DNA of 64,000 nt, taken from the NCBI GenBank assembly GCA_943331005.2, contig CALQJX020000017.1, positions 1 to 64,000 of the forward strand, in the 5' to 3' direction. This DNA comes from Bordetella parapertussis. GTDB taxonomy: Bacteria > Bacteroidota > Bacteroidia > Chitinophagales > Chitinophagaceae. Positions 36,825-46,300 of the stretch are shown piece by piece (the stretch's first letter is position 1; every line of letters starts with the position of its first letter). The translations under genes were made by a program, and so were the position numbers. The notes under the pieces are model-generated. The model was not told the origin of the DNA and searched no databases. It was given only the letters and a program-made list of their open reading frames with translations.

Positions 36825-36838
36825 GGTTTACTCCGGCT

Positions 36839-37744
36839 TTACTCCACCACAAATCTGCCCGATACCCTTTCTCCGTTGTCGGCCTGCAGGGTATAGATAT
36901 AGATACCCGCAGCCAATGCACCTGTCTGCAGTGGCACAGTGCCATTGGCAGCTATCGGGCTCGTTTGCACTTTTCTGCCTGTTACATCCGTTAGTGTCAC
37001 TGATGTGTATGAGTGCTTGCCATTTATCTGCAACGCTGCATTGCCACGTACCGGGTTGGGCACAACACTTACACCCACCGCAACAGGCCGCTCATTTGCC
37101 ACACCCGATGCGGCTATGATATTGCTGCAATCTAGCGTAGGATAAGATGTATTGTGATATTTTTCCACTCCGCTCACCGTCATGCAAACGGTATTATATG
37201 CACAGTCGCACGTAGGCTGAGCCATTGGAGACCCAAGCAATCCGCCCAGACTCGAATTACCTATACCCTCTATCCAGGTACCACCTACCCAGGCAGCAGA
37301 TGATGAAAGATGCCTGAAAGTGATCCTTTTACGATCCACTCCGCCTATGGTCACAGTATCTGTGCTGTAAACCACTCCCGTAGCACCACCACCTGATGAT
37401 GCAAAAATGGTATCGCCAGTGGTTAGCGAAAAGTCATAGATCAGCCGTTCGGCCGATGTTGCAAGATCATAATAATAAACCCTTCTTGCTGCATCTTCCC
37501 GCAACCCACCGATATATTCCGAATCATCCAATACCATATCATGCCGGGATCGGTACAACTTGTGATAAGTATAGGCTCCTATGGTCACATCATCGGCTTT
37601 CATGCCGATGATAGAATACAGAGGGTAGTTTTCACCTTGTCCTTCCCGTTGCGCCCATACAGTATTGGCCGATGGAAACGGCACCTGTGCAGTTGCTGAG
37701 TACAAGCTGCCCAACAGCAGCAATAGGGTAATGATTTTCTTCAT
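36839..37744 (-). CDS. Secreted T9SS cargo protein, unknown function (paralogue A)
   Basis: A 301-residue exported protein with a signal peptide (MKKIITLLLLLGSLYSATA) and a C-terminal T9SS type A domain (VVPNPVRGNAALQ, LAAGIYIYTLQ). The middle is beta-rich: a W near residue 16, VTIGAYTYHKLYRS, RRVYYYD, ERLIYDFSLTTGDTI, WIEGIGNSSLGG, then a cysteine cluster C-D-C and later cysteines. I recognise no catalytic site. The pattern recurs in the divergent gene at 37967, so the two are probably old paralogues. The ATG at 37744 opens the signal peptide, so the 20-residue upstream extension is rejected. Confidence 0.82.
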   Translation of the reverse strand: MKKIITLLLLLGSLYSATAQVPFPSANTVWAQREGQGENYPLYSIIGMKADDVTIGAYTYHKLYRSRHDMVLDDSEYIGGLREDAARRVYYYDLATSAERLIYDFSLTTGDTIFASSGGGATGVVYSTDTVTIGGVDRKRITFRHLSSSAAWVGGTWIEGIGNSSLGGLLGSPMAQPTCDCAYNTVCMTVSGVEKYHNTSYPTLDCSNIIAASGVANERPVAVGVSVVPNPVRGNAALQINGKHSYTSVTLTDVTGRKVQTSPIAANGTVPLQTGALAAGIYIYTLQADNGERVSGRFVVE

Positions 37745-37940
37745 TGTGGTTCTTTTGGTAATAGTCAGATAGTGTTTATAACAATTAAAACAAATTAGCA
37801 GCAAATATTATGCCACTAAACAGCAATGTTCATTCTATGGCTATCTATTTGCCATAAGCATACTGCGTTAAAGCCTAATGACCCGAAAAGTACGAATATT
37901 ATTTATTGCATATCGCCTGTACAGCCTCATGATACATCAG

Positions 37941-37948
37941 TATATTTG
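37941..37948 (+). promoter_or_regulatory. -7 promoter element TATATTTG for the paralogue B gene
   Basis: Exact TAnnTTTG match 18 nt before the ATG at 37967. No equivalent exact match was found for the divergent gene at 37744. Confidence 0.55.
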
Positions 37949-37966
37949 TAGTATAAAACCTATTTT

Positions 37967-38893
37967 ATGAAACCTTTTATCCTATCATTGCTGGTTTGCT
38001 GTACCGCTATTTTCAATCACAGTCAGGCACAAACACTATTTGCACCTGCAGGGGCTCATTGGTACAATACCGGCAACGAGGCCTACTTCCATAGCTATAC
38101 CGACGGCGATACCGTCATCAGCGGCCGCACCTGCATCCGCATCAGGCGCATTACCCACAAAGCACCCACTTCCTGGGCAAGCGACTTTCCGGCTATTTAT
38201 ACCTACACGGCTGCCGATACTGTCTTTATCTACAATACACTCTTTGCTCAATTCACCCCGCTCTATATATTCAATGTAAATGAAGGTGATACCATACGCA
38301 TACCCAAACTATCTGAAGGTTACCCCACTCCATCGGCAACCTATTTCAGCTACCGGGTCGATTCTGTGCGCACCCTGCTATACGATACCGCCCACCTCAA
38401 GACCATATTCACTTATTCGCTCAATGAAGATAGTGTGATAGCGGGCTCCACCACAATGCCCACATTTGGGAACGGCAGCCTGCATGGTGCCTATGCCGAA
38501 CGTATCGGCGGTATAGACCGGGGCATATACCTCAACTGCTATGGCTGCGCCATAATACCCGAAGATTGCGGCTGCATAGGTGCACTCCGCTGCTATAGCG
38601 ATCCCGCTACCAACATAAAACTGATCACCGAAGCCTGCGAACCGCCTGTTTCTGTAGGTACAACTAATACCTTACCTACAGCATCCTCCTACCCCAACCC
38701 TGCCGGCAACACCCTGCATATAAACGCACCGGCAAACAGCACCATACAACTCACCACCCTCACCGGGCAGGTAGTACGAAATGGGTACAACACCAATTCT
38801 ATTGATGTGGCTACCCTACCTCTGGGTACTTATATACTGCGTATCACCTGGACTGGAGGGACTAATGTAGAACGGGTGCAGGTGGCGCGTTAG
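37967..38893 (+). CDS. Secreted T9SS cargo protein, unknown function (paralogue B)
   Basis: A 308-residue exported protein with a signal peptide (cut near HSQAQ) and a T9SS type A domain (SYPNPAGNTLHIN, LPLGTYILRIT). The body has H-W-Y-N-T-G, SYTDGDTVISGRTCIRIRR, TVFIYN, LYIFNVNEGDTIRIP, AERIGGIDRGIYL and a C-x-x-P-E-D-C-G-C cluster. This follows the same order as the divergently transcribed protein at 36839-37744 (a GDT strand, an aromatic Y/F-x-Y pair, an x-E-G/R-I-G turn, a Cys-x-Cys). Function unknown. A loose hairpin downstream may end the transcript. Confidence 0.82.
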   Translation: MKPFILSLLVCCTAIFNHSQAQTLFAPAGAHWYNTGNEAYFHSYTDGDTVISGRTCIRIRRITHKAPTSWASDFPAIYTYTAADTVFIYNTLFAQFTPLYIFNVNEGDTIRIPKLSEGYPTPSATYFSYRVDSVRTLLYDTAHLKTIFTYSLNEDSVIAGSTTMPTFGNGSLHGAYAERIGGIDRGIYLNCYGCAIIPEDCGCIGALRCYSDPATNIKLITEACEPPVSVGTTNTLPTASSYPNPAGNTLHINAPANSTIQLTTLTGQVVRNGYNTNSIDVATLPLGTYILRITWTGGTNVERVQVAR

Positions 38894-38913
38894 TAACCTC
38901 AGGGCATGCGCAC

Positions 38914-38948
38914 CTCCCACCCCGGCGGGAGAAAAGTGGGAGATTTTA
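38914..38948 (+). terminator. Possible terminator hairpin
   Basis: A 7-bp stem CTCCCAC/GTGGGAG (38914-38920 with 38936-38942) with a 15-nt loop, followed by ATTTTAAAAA. The long loop and short T-run make it a weak call. Confidence 0.4.
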
Positions 38949-39141
38949 AAAACCAAAAAAATTGCAACTAATTGATTATCAATATAAAAATAGCATACCT
39001 CCTGTTTCTCACTTTTTTATTCCCGTGAGAGAAATGCCCACAGTTGGGTAGTTTTCTTTAAGCACTTACCAATGCAGCAGGTAGTTTGCACCTGCCGCCA
39101 TTCTGTCTGCTGCACCATCACCAACTGCCACCCGAAAACCG

Positions 39142-39149
39142 TACCTTTG
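39142..39149 (+). promoter_or_regulatory. -7 promoter element TACCTTTG for prfC
   Basis: Exact TAnnTTTG match 17 nt before the prfC ATG. Confidence 0.6.
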
Positions 39150-39166
39150 CACCCTTTTAGAGCACA

Positions 39167-40759
39167 ATGAACGAAAAAGAAATAGCCCAGCGGCGCACGT
39201 TTGCCATCATTTCTCACCCGGATGCGGGTAAGACCACCCTTACCGAAAAGCTCCTGCTTTTCGGTGGTGCCATACAGGTGGCAGGCGCCGTTAAGAGCAA
39301 TAAGATAAAGAAACATGCTACTTCCGACTTCATGGAGATAGAGCGCCAGAGGGGTATCTCGGTAGCTACATCGGTGATGAGCTTCCAGTACAACGATACC
39401 CTCATCAACCTGCTCGATACGCCCGGTCACAAGGACTTTGCCGAAGATACCTACCGTACCCTCACCGCTGTAGACAGTGTGATACTGGTCATAGACAGCG
39501 TGAACGGTGTGGAAGACCAGACCCGCAAACTGGTAGAAGTGTGCCGTATGAGGGATACCCCCATCATCGTGTTCGTGAACAAAATGGACCGCGATGGCAA
39601 GTTCCCCTTCGATCTGCTGGATGAGATAGAAAAAGAACTGAAACTGAGCCTGCACCCGCTCTCCTGGCCTATCAACATGGGTAAGGAATTTAAAGGGGTG
39701 TATAATCTGCACGATCAGAGCCTCAACCTCTTTACCCCCAACCAGAAATCTACAGAAGAGAATACCGTACCTATCAAAGACATCAACGACTCTCTGCTCG
39801 ATGCTAAAGTGGGCGAACGCGATGCGGCACAGCTGCGCGAAGACGTGGAACTGCTGAGTGGCGTATACGGAGATCTGGATGTGAACAGCTACCTGAAAGG
39901 CAAGGTTTCGCCTGTGTTCTTTGGTAGTGCCGTCAACAACTTCGGGGTAAAAGAACTGCTCGATACCTTTATAACAGTTGCACCTACCCCGCAGGGCCGC
40001 GATACCGATACCCGCCATGTGGAGCCCAACGAACCAAAGTTCACCGGCTTCATTTTCAAGATACACGCCAACCTCGATCCCCGTCACCGCGACCGTATCG
40101 CATTCCTCAGGGTTTGCTCGGGTCGTTTTGCACGCAATACCTATTACAAGCACACCCGTTTGGGTAAAGATGTGCGCTTCAGCAACCCCTATTCCTTCAT
40201 GGCCCGCGAAAAGGACGTGATCGAAGAGGCGTTCCCCGGAGATGTGGTAGGTCTGTTCGATACAGGCACCTTCAAAATAGGCGATACACTCACCGAGGGC
40301 GAACTGATGCAGTTCACCGGTATCCCTACTTTCTCTCCGGAGATCTTCAAGGAACTGGTAAACAAAGACCCTATGAAGACCAAGCAACTGGAAAAAGGCG
40401 TGCAGCAGCTCACCGACGAAGGTGTGGCGCAGCTCTTTACCCAGCATGGCGGCAACCGCAAGATCATTGGTTGTGTGGGCGAACTCCAGTTCGAAGTAAT
40501 TCAGTACCGTCTGCTGCAGGAATATGGTGCAGCCTGTGCATTCATGCCACTATCCTTCTACAAAGCCTGCTGGATCACCGGCGACAAAAAGGCGGTGGAA
40601 GACTTTGCCCGCTTCAAGCAAAACAACATCATGCAGGACAAAGACGGCAACCTGGTATACCTGGCACAGAGCGAGTGGTTCCTGAATACAGAACGCCAGA
40701 ACAACCCTGCAATAGAGTTCCACTTCACATCAGAGTTCAAAACAGCTATGGGCAGGTAA
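39167..40759 (+). CDS. prfC: Peptide chain release factor 3
   Basis: A 530-residue translational GTPase that removes RF1/RF2 from the ribosome. G1 [15 protein letters not shown] (17-31), switch I region [12 protein letters not shown]3 [12 protein letters not shown]4 NKMDRDG, then domains II and III typical of RF3 ([32 protein letters not shown]). Length matches the family (about 529). Single gene, with its own promoter element and a strong terminator. Confidence 0.97.
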   Translation: MNEKEIAQRRTFAIISHPDAGKTTLTEKLLLFGGAIQVAGAVKSNKIKKHATSDFMEIERQRGISVATSVMSFQYNDTLINLLDTPGHKDFAEDTYRTLTAVDSVILVIDSVNGVEDQTRKLVEVCRMRDTPIIVFVNKMDRDGKFPFDLLDEIEKELKLSLHPLSWPINMGKEFKGVYNLHDQSLNLFTPNQKSTEENTVPIKDINDSLLDAKVGERDAAQLREDVELLSGVYGDLDVNSYLKGKVSPVFFGSAVNNFGVKELLDTFITVAPTPQGRDTDTRHVEPNEPKFTGFIFKIHANLDPRHRDRIAFLRVCSGRFARNTYYKHTRLGKDVRFSNPYSFMAREKDVIEEAFPGDVVGLFDTGTFKIGDTLTEGELMQFTGIPTFSPEIFKELVNKDPMKTKQLEKGVQQLTDEGVAQLFTQHGGNRKIIGCVGELQFEVIQYRLLQEYGAACAFMPLSFYKACWITGDKKAVEDFARFKQNNIMQDKDGNLVYLAQSEWFLNTERQNNPAIEFHFTSEFKTAMGR

Positions 40760-40783
40760 CACCTCATACCATATATATACTAC

Positions 40784-40815
40784 AAAGAGCACCGGTCATT
40801 CCGGTGCTCTTTATT
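40784..40815 (+). terminator. Rho-independent terminator of prfC
   Basis: A 12-bp perfect stem (40784-40795 with 40801-40812) and a TCATT loop, followed by ATTATT. The A/T flanks could let it work in both directions. Confidence 0.88.
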
Positions 40816-40847
40816 ATTACCTCCCGCTACAATACACATCCGACAAA

Positions 40848-40946
40848 AAACACCTTTGTGACCCTTGTGTCCTTTGTGGTTAAACACCAATACTATCAAA
40901 CCATTAAAAACACCTTTGTGACCCTTGTGATCTTTGTGGTTAAACA
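40848..40946. repeat. Pair of direct repeats, 60-bp period, in an intergenic gap
   Basis: Two near-identical copies of about 39 bp (40848-40886 and 40908-40946), each reading AACACCTTTGTGACCCTTGTG then T/A-TCTTTGTGGTTAAACA. The internal TTTGTG/CTTGTG/TTTGTGG triplication suggests that each copy is itself built from a 9-10-bp unit. The 330-bp gap holds no gene. From memory, similar TTTGTGGTTAAA repeats are scattered in Bacteroidota intergenic DNA. Confidence 0.85.
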
Positions 40947-41089
40947 ACTTATTACCACTATACAATCCGCCTTCCGGTGCATTTGGCAATTTCTTAACAC
41001 CCCTAAACCCAATACTGGCACACAAATTGAATTACAATCTATCAGACATTTGAACTTATTTTATTAATCTTGCACACAAACTTCATTAT

Positions 41090-42040
41090 ATGAATCGCAT
41101 CTATTCATTATTACTCGTAGCCGCACTTACTCCCTCAGTTACATTTGCACAGCGTGGTGGCTATTCCAACCCATATACGCAATACAGGTACGACAATATG
41201 CAGTACGACAATAGCGTACTTTCTATATTCTCCGAAAACGGCGAGCCTTTCTACCTCATTCTCAATGGCATGAAGCAAAACATGGTGCCTCAGACCAAGA
41301 TCAGGGTTGAGTCTTTGCCTAAATACCAGAACGACGTTCAGATCATGTTTACCGACGGTATGACACCTCCTATTCGTCGCACTGTGAACATTGCCGATCC
41401 TATCGACAGTCGTGCTGTGAACCTCACGCTCCGCATATCACGTGGCAGGGGTGGTGCCAGACTCAAATTTCACCGCATGACCGAATGCGACCGTAACTAC
41501 CGTGGTCCACGCGATGAGTATGTGATGTATTACGGCAGGCCTCAGCAGCTCAATACGGTAACAGAAACAGCTTACATGGATCCTATTACCGGCCAGTGGA
41601 TCACTGAAACCACCACCACTACTACCGACAACTATAACAACAACACCCGTTATAACGATAACACCCGTTACAACGATAACACAAGATATAACGACAATAC
41701 CCGTTATAACAACAACAACTACCCTACACCTCCTCCGGCGGTGCCACTGGAAATGGATCTGCGTTCATTCAACGAAGCAAAACAGAGTATCAGCAGTGCA
41801 AACTTCGAAGACACCAAACTGTCAACTGCAAAAACCATCATAGGCGCCAACTACATCAGCACAGCTCAGGTAATGCAGATATGTCAGCTTTTCTCTTTCG
41901 AGAATACCAAGGTTACCTTTGCAAAATTTGCCTATAGCCACGTTACCGATCCGCAGAACTACTACAAAGTAGCTTCAGTATTCGATTTCGACTCCAATAA
42001 GAAGGCGCTCAACGACTTCATTTCACGCGGAGGCAGGTAA
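41090..42040 (+). CDS. Secreted DUF4476-domain protein with TRYNDN repeats
   Basis: A 316-residue exported protein of a Bacteroidota-specific type. A signal peptide (cut after TFAQ) is followed by an N-terminal beta domain (about 40-135: LSIFSENGEPFYLILNG, IMFTDGM). A low-complexity linker (about 165-215) carries four T-R-Y-N-D/N-N repeats and a Pro run. The C-terminal DUF4476 domain (about 222-316) has FNEAKQSISSANFEDTKL, QVMQICQLFSFENTKVTFAKFAY and NYYKVASVFDF. The domain's function is unknown. The gene is flanked by terminators and is therefore probably monocistronic. Confidence 0.9.
   Translation: MNRIYSLLLVAALTPSVTFAQRGGYSNPYTQYRYDNMQYDNSVLSIFSENGEPFYLILNGMKQNMVPQTKIRVESLPKYQNDVQIMFTDGMTPPIRRTVNIADPIDSRAVNLTLRISRGRGGARLKFHRMTECDRNYRGPRDEYVMYYGRPQQLNTVTETAYMDPITGQWITETTTTTTDNYNNNTRYNDNTRYNDNTRYNDNTRYNNNNYPTPPPAVPLEMDLRSFNEAKQSISSANFEDTKLSTAKTIIGANYISTAQVMQICQLFSFENTKVTFAKFAYSHVTDPQNYYKVASVFDFDSNKKALNDFISRGGR
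41642..41712. repeat. 18-bp in-frame tandem repeat
   Basis: Four 18-bp units encoding N-T-R-Y-N-D/N, with synonymous differences (CGT and AGA for Arg, TAT and TAC for Tyr). The copies have therefore drifted while the peptide is kept, so this is not a fresh slippage product. Confidence 0.85.
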
Positions 42041-42065
42041 TTCCCTCCTACATACATTTCTTACC

Positions 42066-42100
42066 TACAGGCAGGACTTCGGTTCTGCCTGTAATTTTAT
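42066..42100 (+). terminator. Terminator of the DUF4476 gene
   Basis: A 12-bp stem with one G-T wobble (42066-42077 with 42082-42093) capped by a TTCG tetraloop, then ATTTTAT. Confidence 0.88.
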
Positions 42101-42156
42101 ATAGGAAATAACAAATTATCACCCCCTGCCTACCAACTGCCTACTAAAACTTTCAT

Positions 42157-42164
42157 TACCTTTG
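42157..42164 (+). promoter_or_regulatory. -7 promoter element TACCTTTG for the ddl operon
   Basis: Exact TAnnTTTG match 27 nt before the ddl ATG. Its TTG is the first codon of the longest open frame, which is therefore unlikely to be the real start. Confidence 0.6.
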
Positions 42165-42191
42165 GCTACCCCATTTTACAGGGAAAATACA

Positions 42192-43184
42192 ATGAGTAAA
42201 AAAATAGCCTTGCTTGCCGGTGGATACTCGGGAGAATACGTAATATCCATAAAGACCGCAGAAACAATAGAAAAGAATCTGGATGCAGACCTTTATAAAG
42301 TCTTCAAGATCATCATTACCAAGGATGAGTGGTTTCATGAGCACAACGGAGGTAAGATACTCGTTGACAAAAACGACTTTTCGCTGCTCATAGATGACGA
42401 AAAGATCTCTTTCGACTGTGTTTTCATTGCCATACATGGCACTCCGGGCGAAGATGGCCGTATTCAGGGCTATCTGGATATGCTGCATATCCCCTATACA
42501 ACCTGCAACTCTATTGTATCAGCACTTACCTTCAACAAGAGCTACTGCAACAAAGTGGTAAAATCCTTCAATGTGGTGAACATAGCCAACTCTGTGCACC
42601 TTATAAAAGGAGAACCCTACTCTATGGGTGCCATACTGGATCAGCTGAAGCTACCTGTATTTGTGAAACCCAACGAGAGCGGCAGCAGTCTGGGTGTGAG
42701 TAAGGTAAAAGACGTGGGTGGCTTACTGCCTGCTATAGAAAAGGCCTTCAAAGAAGACAATCAGGTACTTATAGAAGAATTCATTGAAGGACGTGAACTT
42801 ACTATAGGCGTTTATAAGATAAACGGCTACATGCACGCACTGCCAGCTACTGAAATAGAAAGCAAAAACGAATTCTTCGACTATGAAGCAAAATATACAC
42901 CCGGCGTTACCAATGAGATCACTCCGGCACGTATAGACAATAATCTTAAAGAACAACTGGAGAACAAGGCTTGCCACATATACCGTCACCTCAACTGCCG
43001 TGGTGTGGTGCGTATGGACTTCATATTGCAGAAAAGCAGTGGTAAACTCTTCTTCCTGGAAGTGAACACAATGCCGGGCCAGAGCGAGAACAGCATAGTG
43101 CCCCAGCAGGTGCGTGCAGCCGGCAAGTCGCTGAAAGATTTCTACGGAGATCTGCTGGAAGACTGTATGGCCAATTTCAAATAA
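42192..43184 (+). CDS. ddl: D-alanine--D-alanine ligase
   Basis: A 330-residue ATP-grasp enzyme making D-Ala-D-Ala for peptidoglycan. AGGYSGEYVISIKTA replaces the usual GGxSxEHxVS loop, with Y where many Ddl have H. IHGTPGEDGRIQGYLDMLHIPYT (two adjacent motifs), FVKPNESGSSLGVSKV for ATP binding, EEFIEGRELTIGV, and C-terminal VVRMDFIL...FLEVNTMPG with metal ligands. The ATG at 42192 gives the normal N-terminus; the TTG at 42162 belongs to the promoter. It heads a likely operon with the PASTA, T9SS and rhodanese genes. Confidence 0.95.
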   Translation: MSKKIALLAGGYSGEYVISIKTAETIEKNLDADLYKVFKIIITKDEWFHEHNGGKILVDKNDFSLLIDDEKISFDCVFIAIHGTPGEDGRIQGYLDMLHIPYTTCNSIVSALTFNKSYCNKVVKSFNVVNIANSVHLIKGEPYSMGAILDQLKLPVFVKPNESGSSLGVSKVKDVGGLLPAIEKAFKEDNQVLIEEFIEGRELTIGVYKINGYMHALPATEIESKNEFFDYEAKYTPGVTNEITPARIDNNLKEQLENKACHIYRHLNCRGVVRMDFILQKSSGKLFFLEVNTMPGQSENSIVPQQVRAAGKSLKDFYGDLLEDCMANFK

Positions 43185-43214
43185 AGTATAATAAGTAGTA
43201 TAGTAAAGGGAATT

Positions 43215-44072
43215 ATGAGCAGCTTTAAAGAGAAATTAAGATCATCGTTTGGAATGAACGTGGCAGTAGTATTTGCACTGTTCATGCTGCTGTATATATT
43301 TTTCTTTGCTTCTTTGCATTGTGTTACCCGTCACGGGCAGGAAGTGGCCATGCCGGATGTGAGAGGTAAAAAAATAGACTCGGCTCTTACAACGCTAAAA
43401 ACGCTTGGGTTTGATGTGCTGATAGATTCCACCTACGAGCCTACTTCAAGGCCACTTGCCGTATTGAAACAAGTTCCCGACAGCGGTTCTTTCGTAAAAA
43501 AAGGCAGGACCATATTCCTTACCGTGAATATGCTGACCCCACCCATGGTACCTATGCCCAATGTAAAAGACCTCTCTTACCGCAGTGCCGCTATGATACT
43601 ACGCAACAACAAACTGCTGGTGGGCGATACTACTTACAAACCGGATATTGCTTCGGGTGCCATACTGGAAGCCAGCTACATGGGCAAACCTATAACACCG
43701 GGTACTCCTGTGCCGCAAGGAAGCAAAATAAGCCTGGTGATAGGCAACGGACTGGGCAATACCGAATGGAATGTGCCTAACGTAACCGGGCTTACTGTGG
43801 ATGAGGCGAACATCATCCTCAATCAGTTCAACCTGCAACCATTGCTGGTTGCCGATCAGTTATCAGAGATCTCAGATACGCCATCGGCAAGGATAATAGA
43901 TCAGAACCCAAAGGAATTTAACGATGCCGGCGAGCATAACCGTATTCAGATGGGCGCATTCATAGACCTGCAGATCATGCAGAACCCTAAGGAAGAAGAT
44001 ATTCATTATTCTACAGGCAATACTAATGCCGGTGCAGACGTTAACGACTATAATCCTAAAAAGAGCAAATAA
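43215..44072 (+). CDS. Membrane-anchored triple PASTA-domain protein
   Basis: A 285-residue protein with a short cytoplasmic N-terminus, one transmembrane helix (about 17-34) and three PASTA domains outside the membrane: about 44-108 (MPDVRGKKIDSALTTLKTLG), 112-178 (PMPNVKDLSYRSAAMILRNN) and 182-257 (NVPNVTGLTVDEANIILNQF). PASTA modules bind unlinked peptidoglycan or muropeptides. There is no Ser/Thr kinase or penicillin-binding domain, so it is a stand-alone PASTA protein. It lies 30 bp after ddl and 3 bp before the next gene. A cell-wall sensing or scaffold role is inferred. Confidence 0.92.
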   Translation: MSSFKEKLRSSFGMNVAVVFALFMLLYIFFFASLHCVTRHGQEVAMPDVRGKKIDSALTTLKTLGFDVLIDSTYEPTSRPLAVLKQVPDSGSFVKKGRTIFLTVNMLTPPMVPMPNVKDLSYRSAAMILRNNKLLVGDTTYKPDIASGAILEASYMGKPITPGTPVPQGSKISLVIGNGLGNTEWNVPNVTGLTVDEANIILNQFNLQPLLVADQLSEISDTPSARIIDQNPKEFNDAGEHNRIQMGAFIDLQIMQNPKEEDIHYSTGNTNAGADVNDYNPKKSK

Positions 44073-44075
44073 GCG

Positions 44076-45959
44076 TTGAGAACATTCATCAATACATTTA
44101 CCATCCTTTTGCTGATGCTTGCAGGCCCCTTTTACCGGGCGGCAGCGCAGGAACATGCCTGGCATTTGATGTTCAACCCTAATCTACTGCATGCGCAAAA
44201 GCCTGTATTGCCAGCCAAAAAGACCACAGGAACTGCTACTGAGCCACTTTCAATGCCCTTCTTTGAAGATTTTACCGGCTACAGCATATTTCCCGACAGC
44301 AGCAAATGGACCGATTTTTGTGTGTATGTGAACAACACCATGGGTAATAAACCCATCAGCAGAGGCGTTGCCACCTTCGATGCGCTGGACTGGAAAGGCA
44401 TACCCTATGATTCTTTTAACAATGCCAATTTCAGATACTCAGATTCTCTCACCTCACAGCCCATTAATCTGAGTCTGAATGTAGTATCACCTGCCGATAG
44501 TGTATATCTTAGCTTCTATTATCAGCCTCAAGGCAATGGTTTCTACCCGCTGGTGCAAGACTCGCTGATGTTGTTTCTGAAGACGAAATTTGGCGGCTAC
44601 AAAAAAGTATGGTCAGCACAGGGTACTACACTTACCCCTTTCAAACAGGTAATGATCCCCATTACAGATTCTCTTTTTTACGATAGCTTTTTCCAATTCC
44701 GCTTCATCAATATTGGGGCACTATACTGGGCCGATGCCGTTTGGAACGTAGACTATGTGCGTATGAATAAGAACCGTAACATGAACGACACTTCGGTAAA
44801 TGATATAGGGTTTACTTCCAATCCTACCTTCCTGCTGAACGACTACACGTCTATGCCTTACAGGCAATTCTACGGTTATTCATCTGCCGAAAGAGCCTCT
44901 CAGTATTTATGTAGTTTGCGTAATAATTACAGCATCAACCAGACGATCAATTATGCATACACCGGCACAGTATTGAACTCAGGAACCATACTGAAGACTG
45001 CAACTTATACAAATGGCACTGTTGCAGCCAAACAAACCAATCAATTATCTTTCCCTTCCTATACCTCACTCATCACCCTGACCAGTGTGGGTAACTACCA
45101 GAAGGTTGTTTTCAGAAATAAACATTTCATACAATCTGTATCTGCTGCCGACCCTGCAGAAAATGATACGGTAATAAAGGATCAGGTGTTCGACAACTAT
45201 CTGGCATATGACGATGGTAGTGCTGAGAAGAGCTATTATCTGGACCTTTACCCTACCTTACCCGGCAGACTGGCCATAGAATTCCATCTCAATAAACCAG
45301 ACACTATGCAGGGCATGGCGATATATTTTGGCAGGCAGCTTCCCTTTGCATTCAATAAGCAGTTCGATATCAAAGTATATTCTACATTGGCCGGCATAAA
45401 TGGCGCAGTTGCAGATAATGTTATCTATACACAGGAAATGTGTTCGCCTGGTTATGCCGATACAGTAAACCATTTTTGGATATACAAATTCGATCAACCC
45501 GTGGCATTACCTGCTGGTTCTTTCTTTGCAGGTACTTTTCAACCTGCCGAAAGCGGAAGTGACAGCCTTTATTTCGGGCTCGATGTGAATAGAATAGGCA
45601 GCAATCATGCTTATTACAATGTATTCTCGGGTTGGGTGCCTTCTCTGATCAGCGGTGCTATCATGATCAGGCCAATACTTGGTCTTCCGGTACCTACTAC
45701 AGGTGTAAGTGAATTGAATACTTTGAATTACAGTTTCTCTATTAGTCCCAACCCTGCAGGAGATCTCATCCGTTTCGATCTGGGAATTGATGAAACACTG
45801 CAATATTGTATATGCGACATGCAAGGCCGAAAAGTAAAAGAAGGAACTGCCACCAATGGAAGTACCACAGATGTGGCAGCACTTGCACCCGGATTGTATC
45901 TGGTACATATTTCTGGCGGGCTCAGCAATTACAGCACTCAGAAACTAATTAAATTATAA
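44076..45959 (+). CDS. T9SS type A sorting domain protein in the ddl operon
   Basis: A 627-residue exported protein starting at TTG 44076, 3 bp after the PASTA stop. Signal peptide (cut near RAAAQ). The body is beta-rich: PFFEDFTGYSIFPDSSKWTD near residue 50 is typical of MAM/jelly-roll carbohydrate-binding-like modules, and a second module follows around 370-540 (AYDDGSAEKSYYL; GMAIYFGRQLPF). The C-terminus is a T9SS type A domain (SISPNPAGDLIRF, LAPGLYLVHIS). No catalytic motif is recognised. It is probably a surface-attached protein. Confidence 0.88.
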   Translation: MRTFINTFTILLLMLAGPFYRAAAQEHAWHLMFNPNLLHAQKPVLPAKKTTGTATEPLSMPFFEDFTGYSIFPDSSKWTDFCVYVNNTMGNKPISRGVATFDALDWKGIPYDSFNNANFRYSDSLTSQPINLSLNVVSPADSVYLSFYYQPQGNGFYPLVQDSLMLFLKTKFGGYKKVWSAQGTTLTPFKQVMIPITDSLFYDSFFQFRFINIGALYWADAVWNVDYVRMNKNRNMNDTSVNDIGFTSNPTFLLNDYTSMPYRQFYGYSSAERASQYLCSLRNNYSINQTINYAYTGTVLNSGTILKTATYTNGTVAAKQTNQLSFPSYTSLITLTSVGNYQKVVFRNKHFIQSVSAADPAENDTVIKDQVFDNYLAYDDGSAEKSYYLDLYPTLPGRLAIEFHLNKPDTMQGMAIYFGRQLPFAFNKQFDIKVYSTLAGINGAVADNVIYTQEMCSPGYADTVNHFWIYKFDQPVALPAGSFFAGTFQPAESGSDSLYFGLDVNRIGSNHAYYNVFSGWVPSLISGAIMIRPILGLPVPTTGVSELNTLNYSFSISPNPAGDLIRFDLGIDETLQYCICDMQGRKVKEGTATNGSTTDVAALAPGLYLVHISGGLSNYSTQKLIKL

Positions 45960-45997
45960 TAATTTATTCTGAAACTATAAAAAAGAATTTGAAAATC

Positions 45998-46300
45998 ATG
46001 AAGCAGATCAGCGCTGAGGAGCTCAAAAACCGTATGGACAATGGAGAAGCATTAAACATAATTGATGTACGTGAGCCGGCAGAATATGCAGAATATAATA
46101 TTGGCGGAAAACTAATACCATTGGGTAAAATAGCCAGTATGCAGATAGATGAGCTTGAGGACCTTAAAGATCAGGAACTTATATTGCATTGTAAGGGAGG
46201 CAGCCGCAGTTCACAGGCGTGTATGATTCTGGAACAGGTTGGATTTACCAATGTTGCTAATCTTACAGGCGGTATATTAGCCGTCCAAAAGATGCAGTAG
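45998..46300 (+). CDS. Single-domain rhodanese-like protein
   Basis: A 100-residue rhodanese domain. IIDVREPAEYAEYNIGGKLIP opens it, and the active-site loop is C65-K-G-G-S-R-S. A six-residue loop after Cys fits sulfurtransferases rather than phosphatases. It is cytoplasmic, with a possible role in sulfur transfer. I use the ATG at 45998; a TTG three codons upstream is the only alternative. It lies 38 bp after the T9SS gene and is probably the last gene of the ddl operon. No strong hairpin follows. Confidence 0.9.
   Translation: MKQISAEELKNRMDNGEALNIIDVREPAEYAEYNIGGKLIPLGKIASMQIDELEDLKDQELILHCKGGSRSSQACMILEQVGFTNVANLTGGILAVQKMQ

Noticed and set aside
39017..40447. 476-codon minus-strand frame opposite prfC
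   Set aside because: Antisense shadow of a highly conserved gene; no recognisable domain, and its length follows from prfC codon bias.
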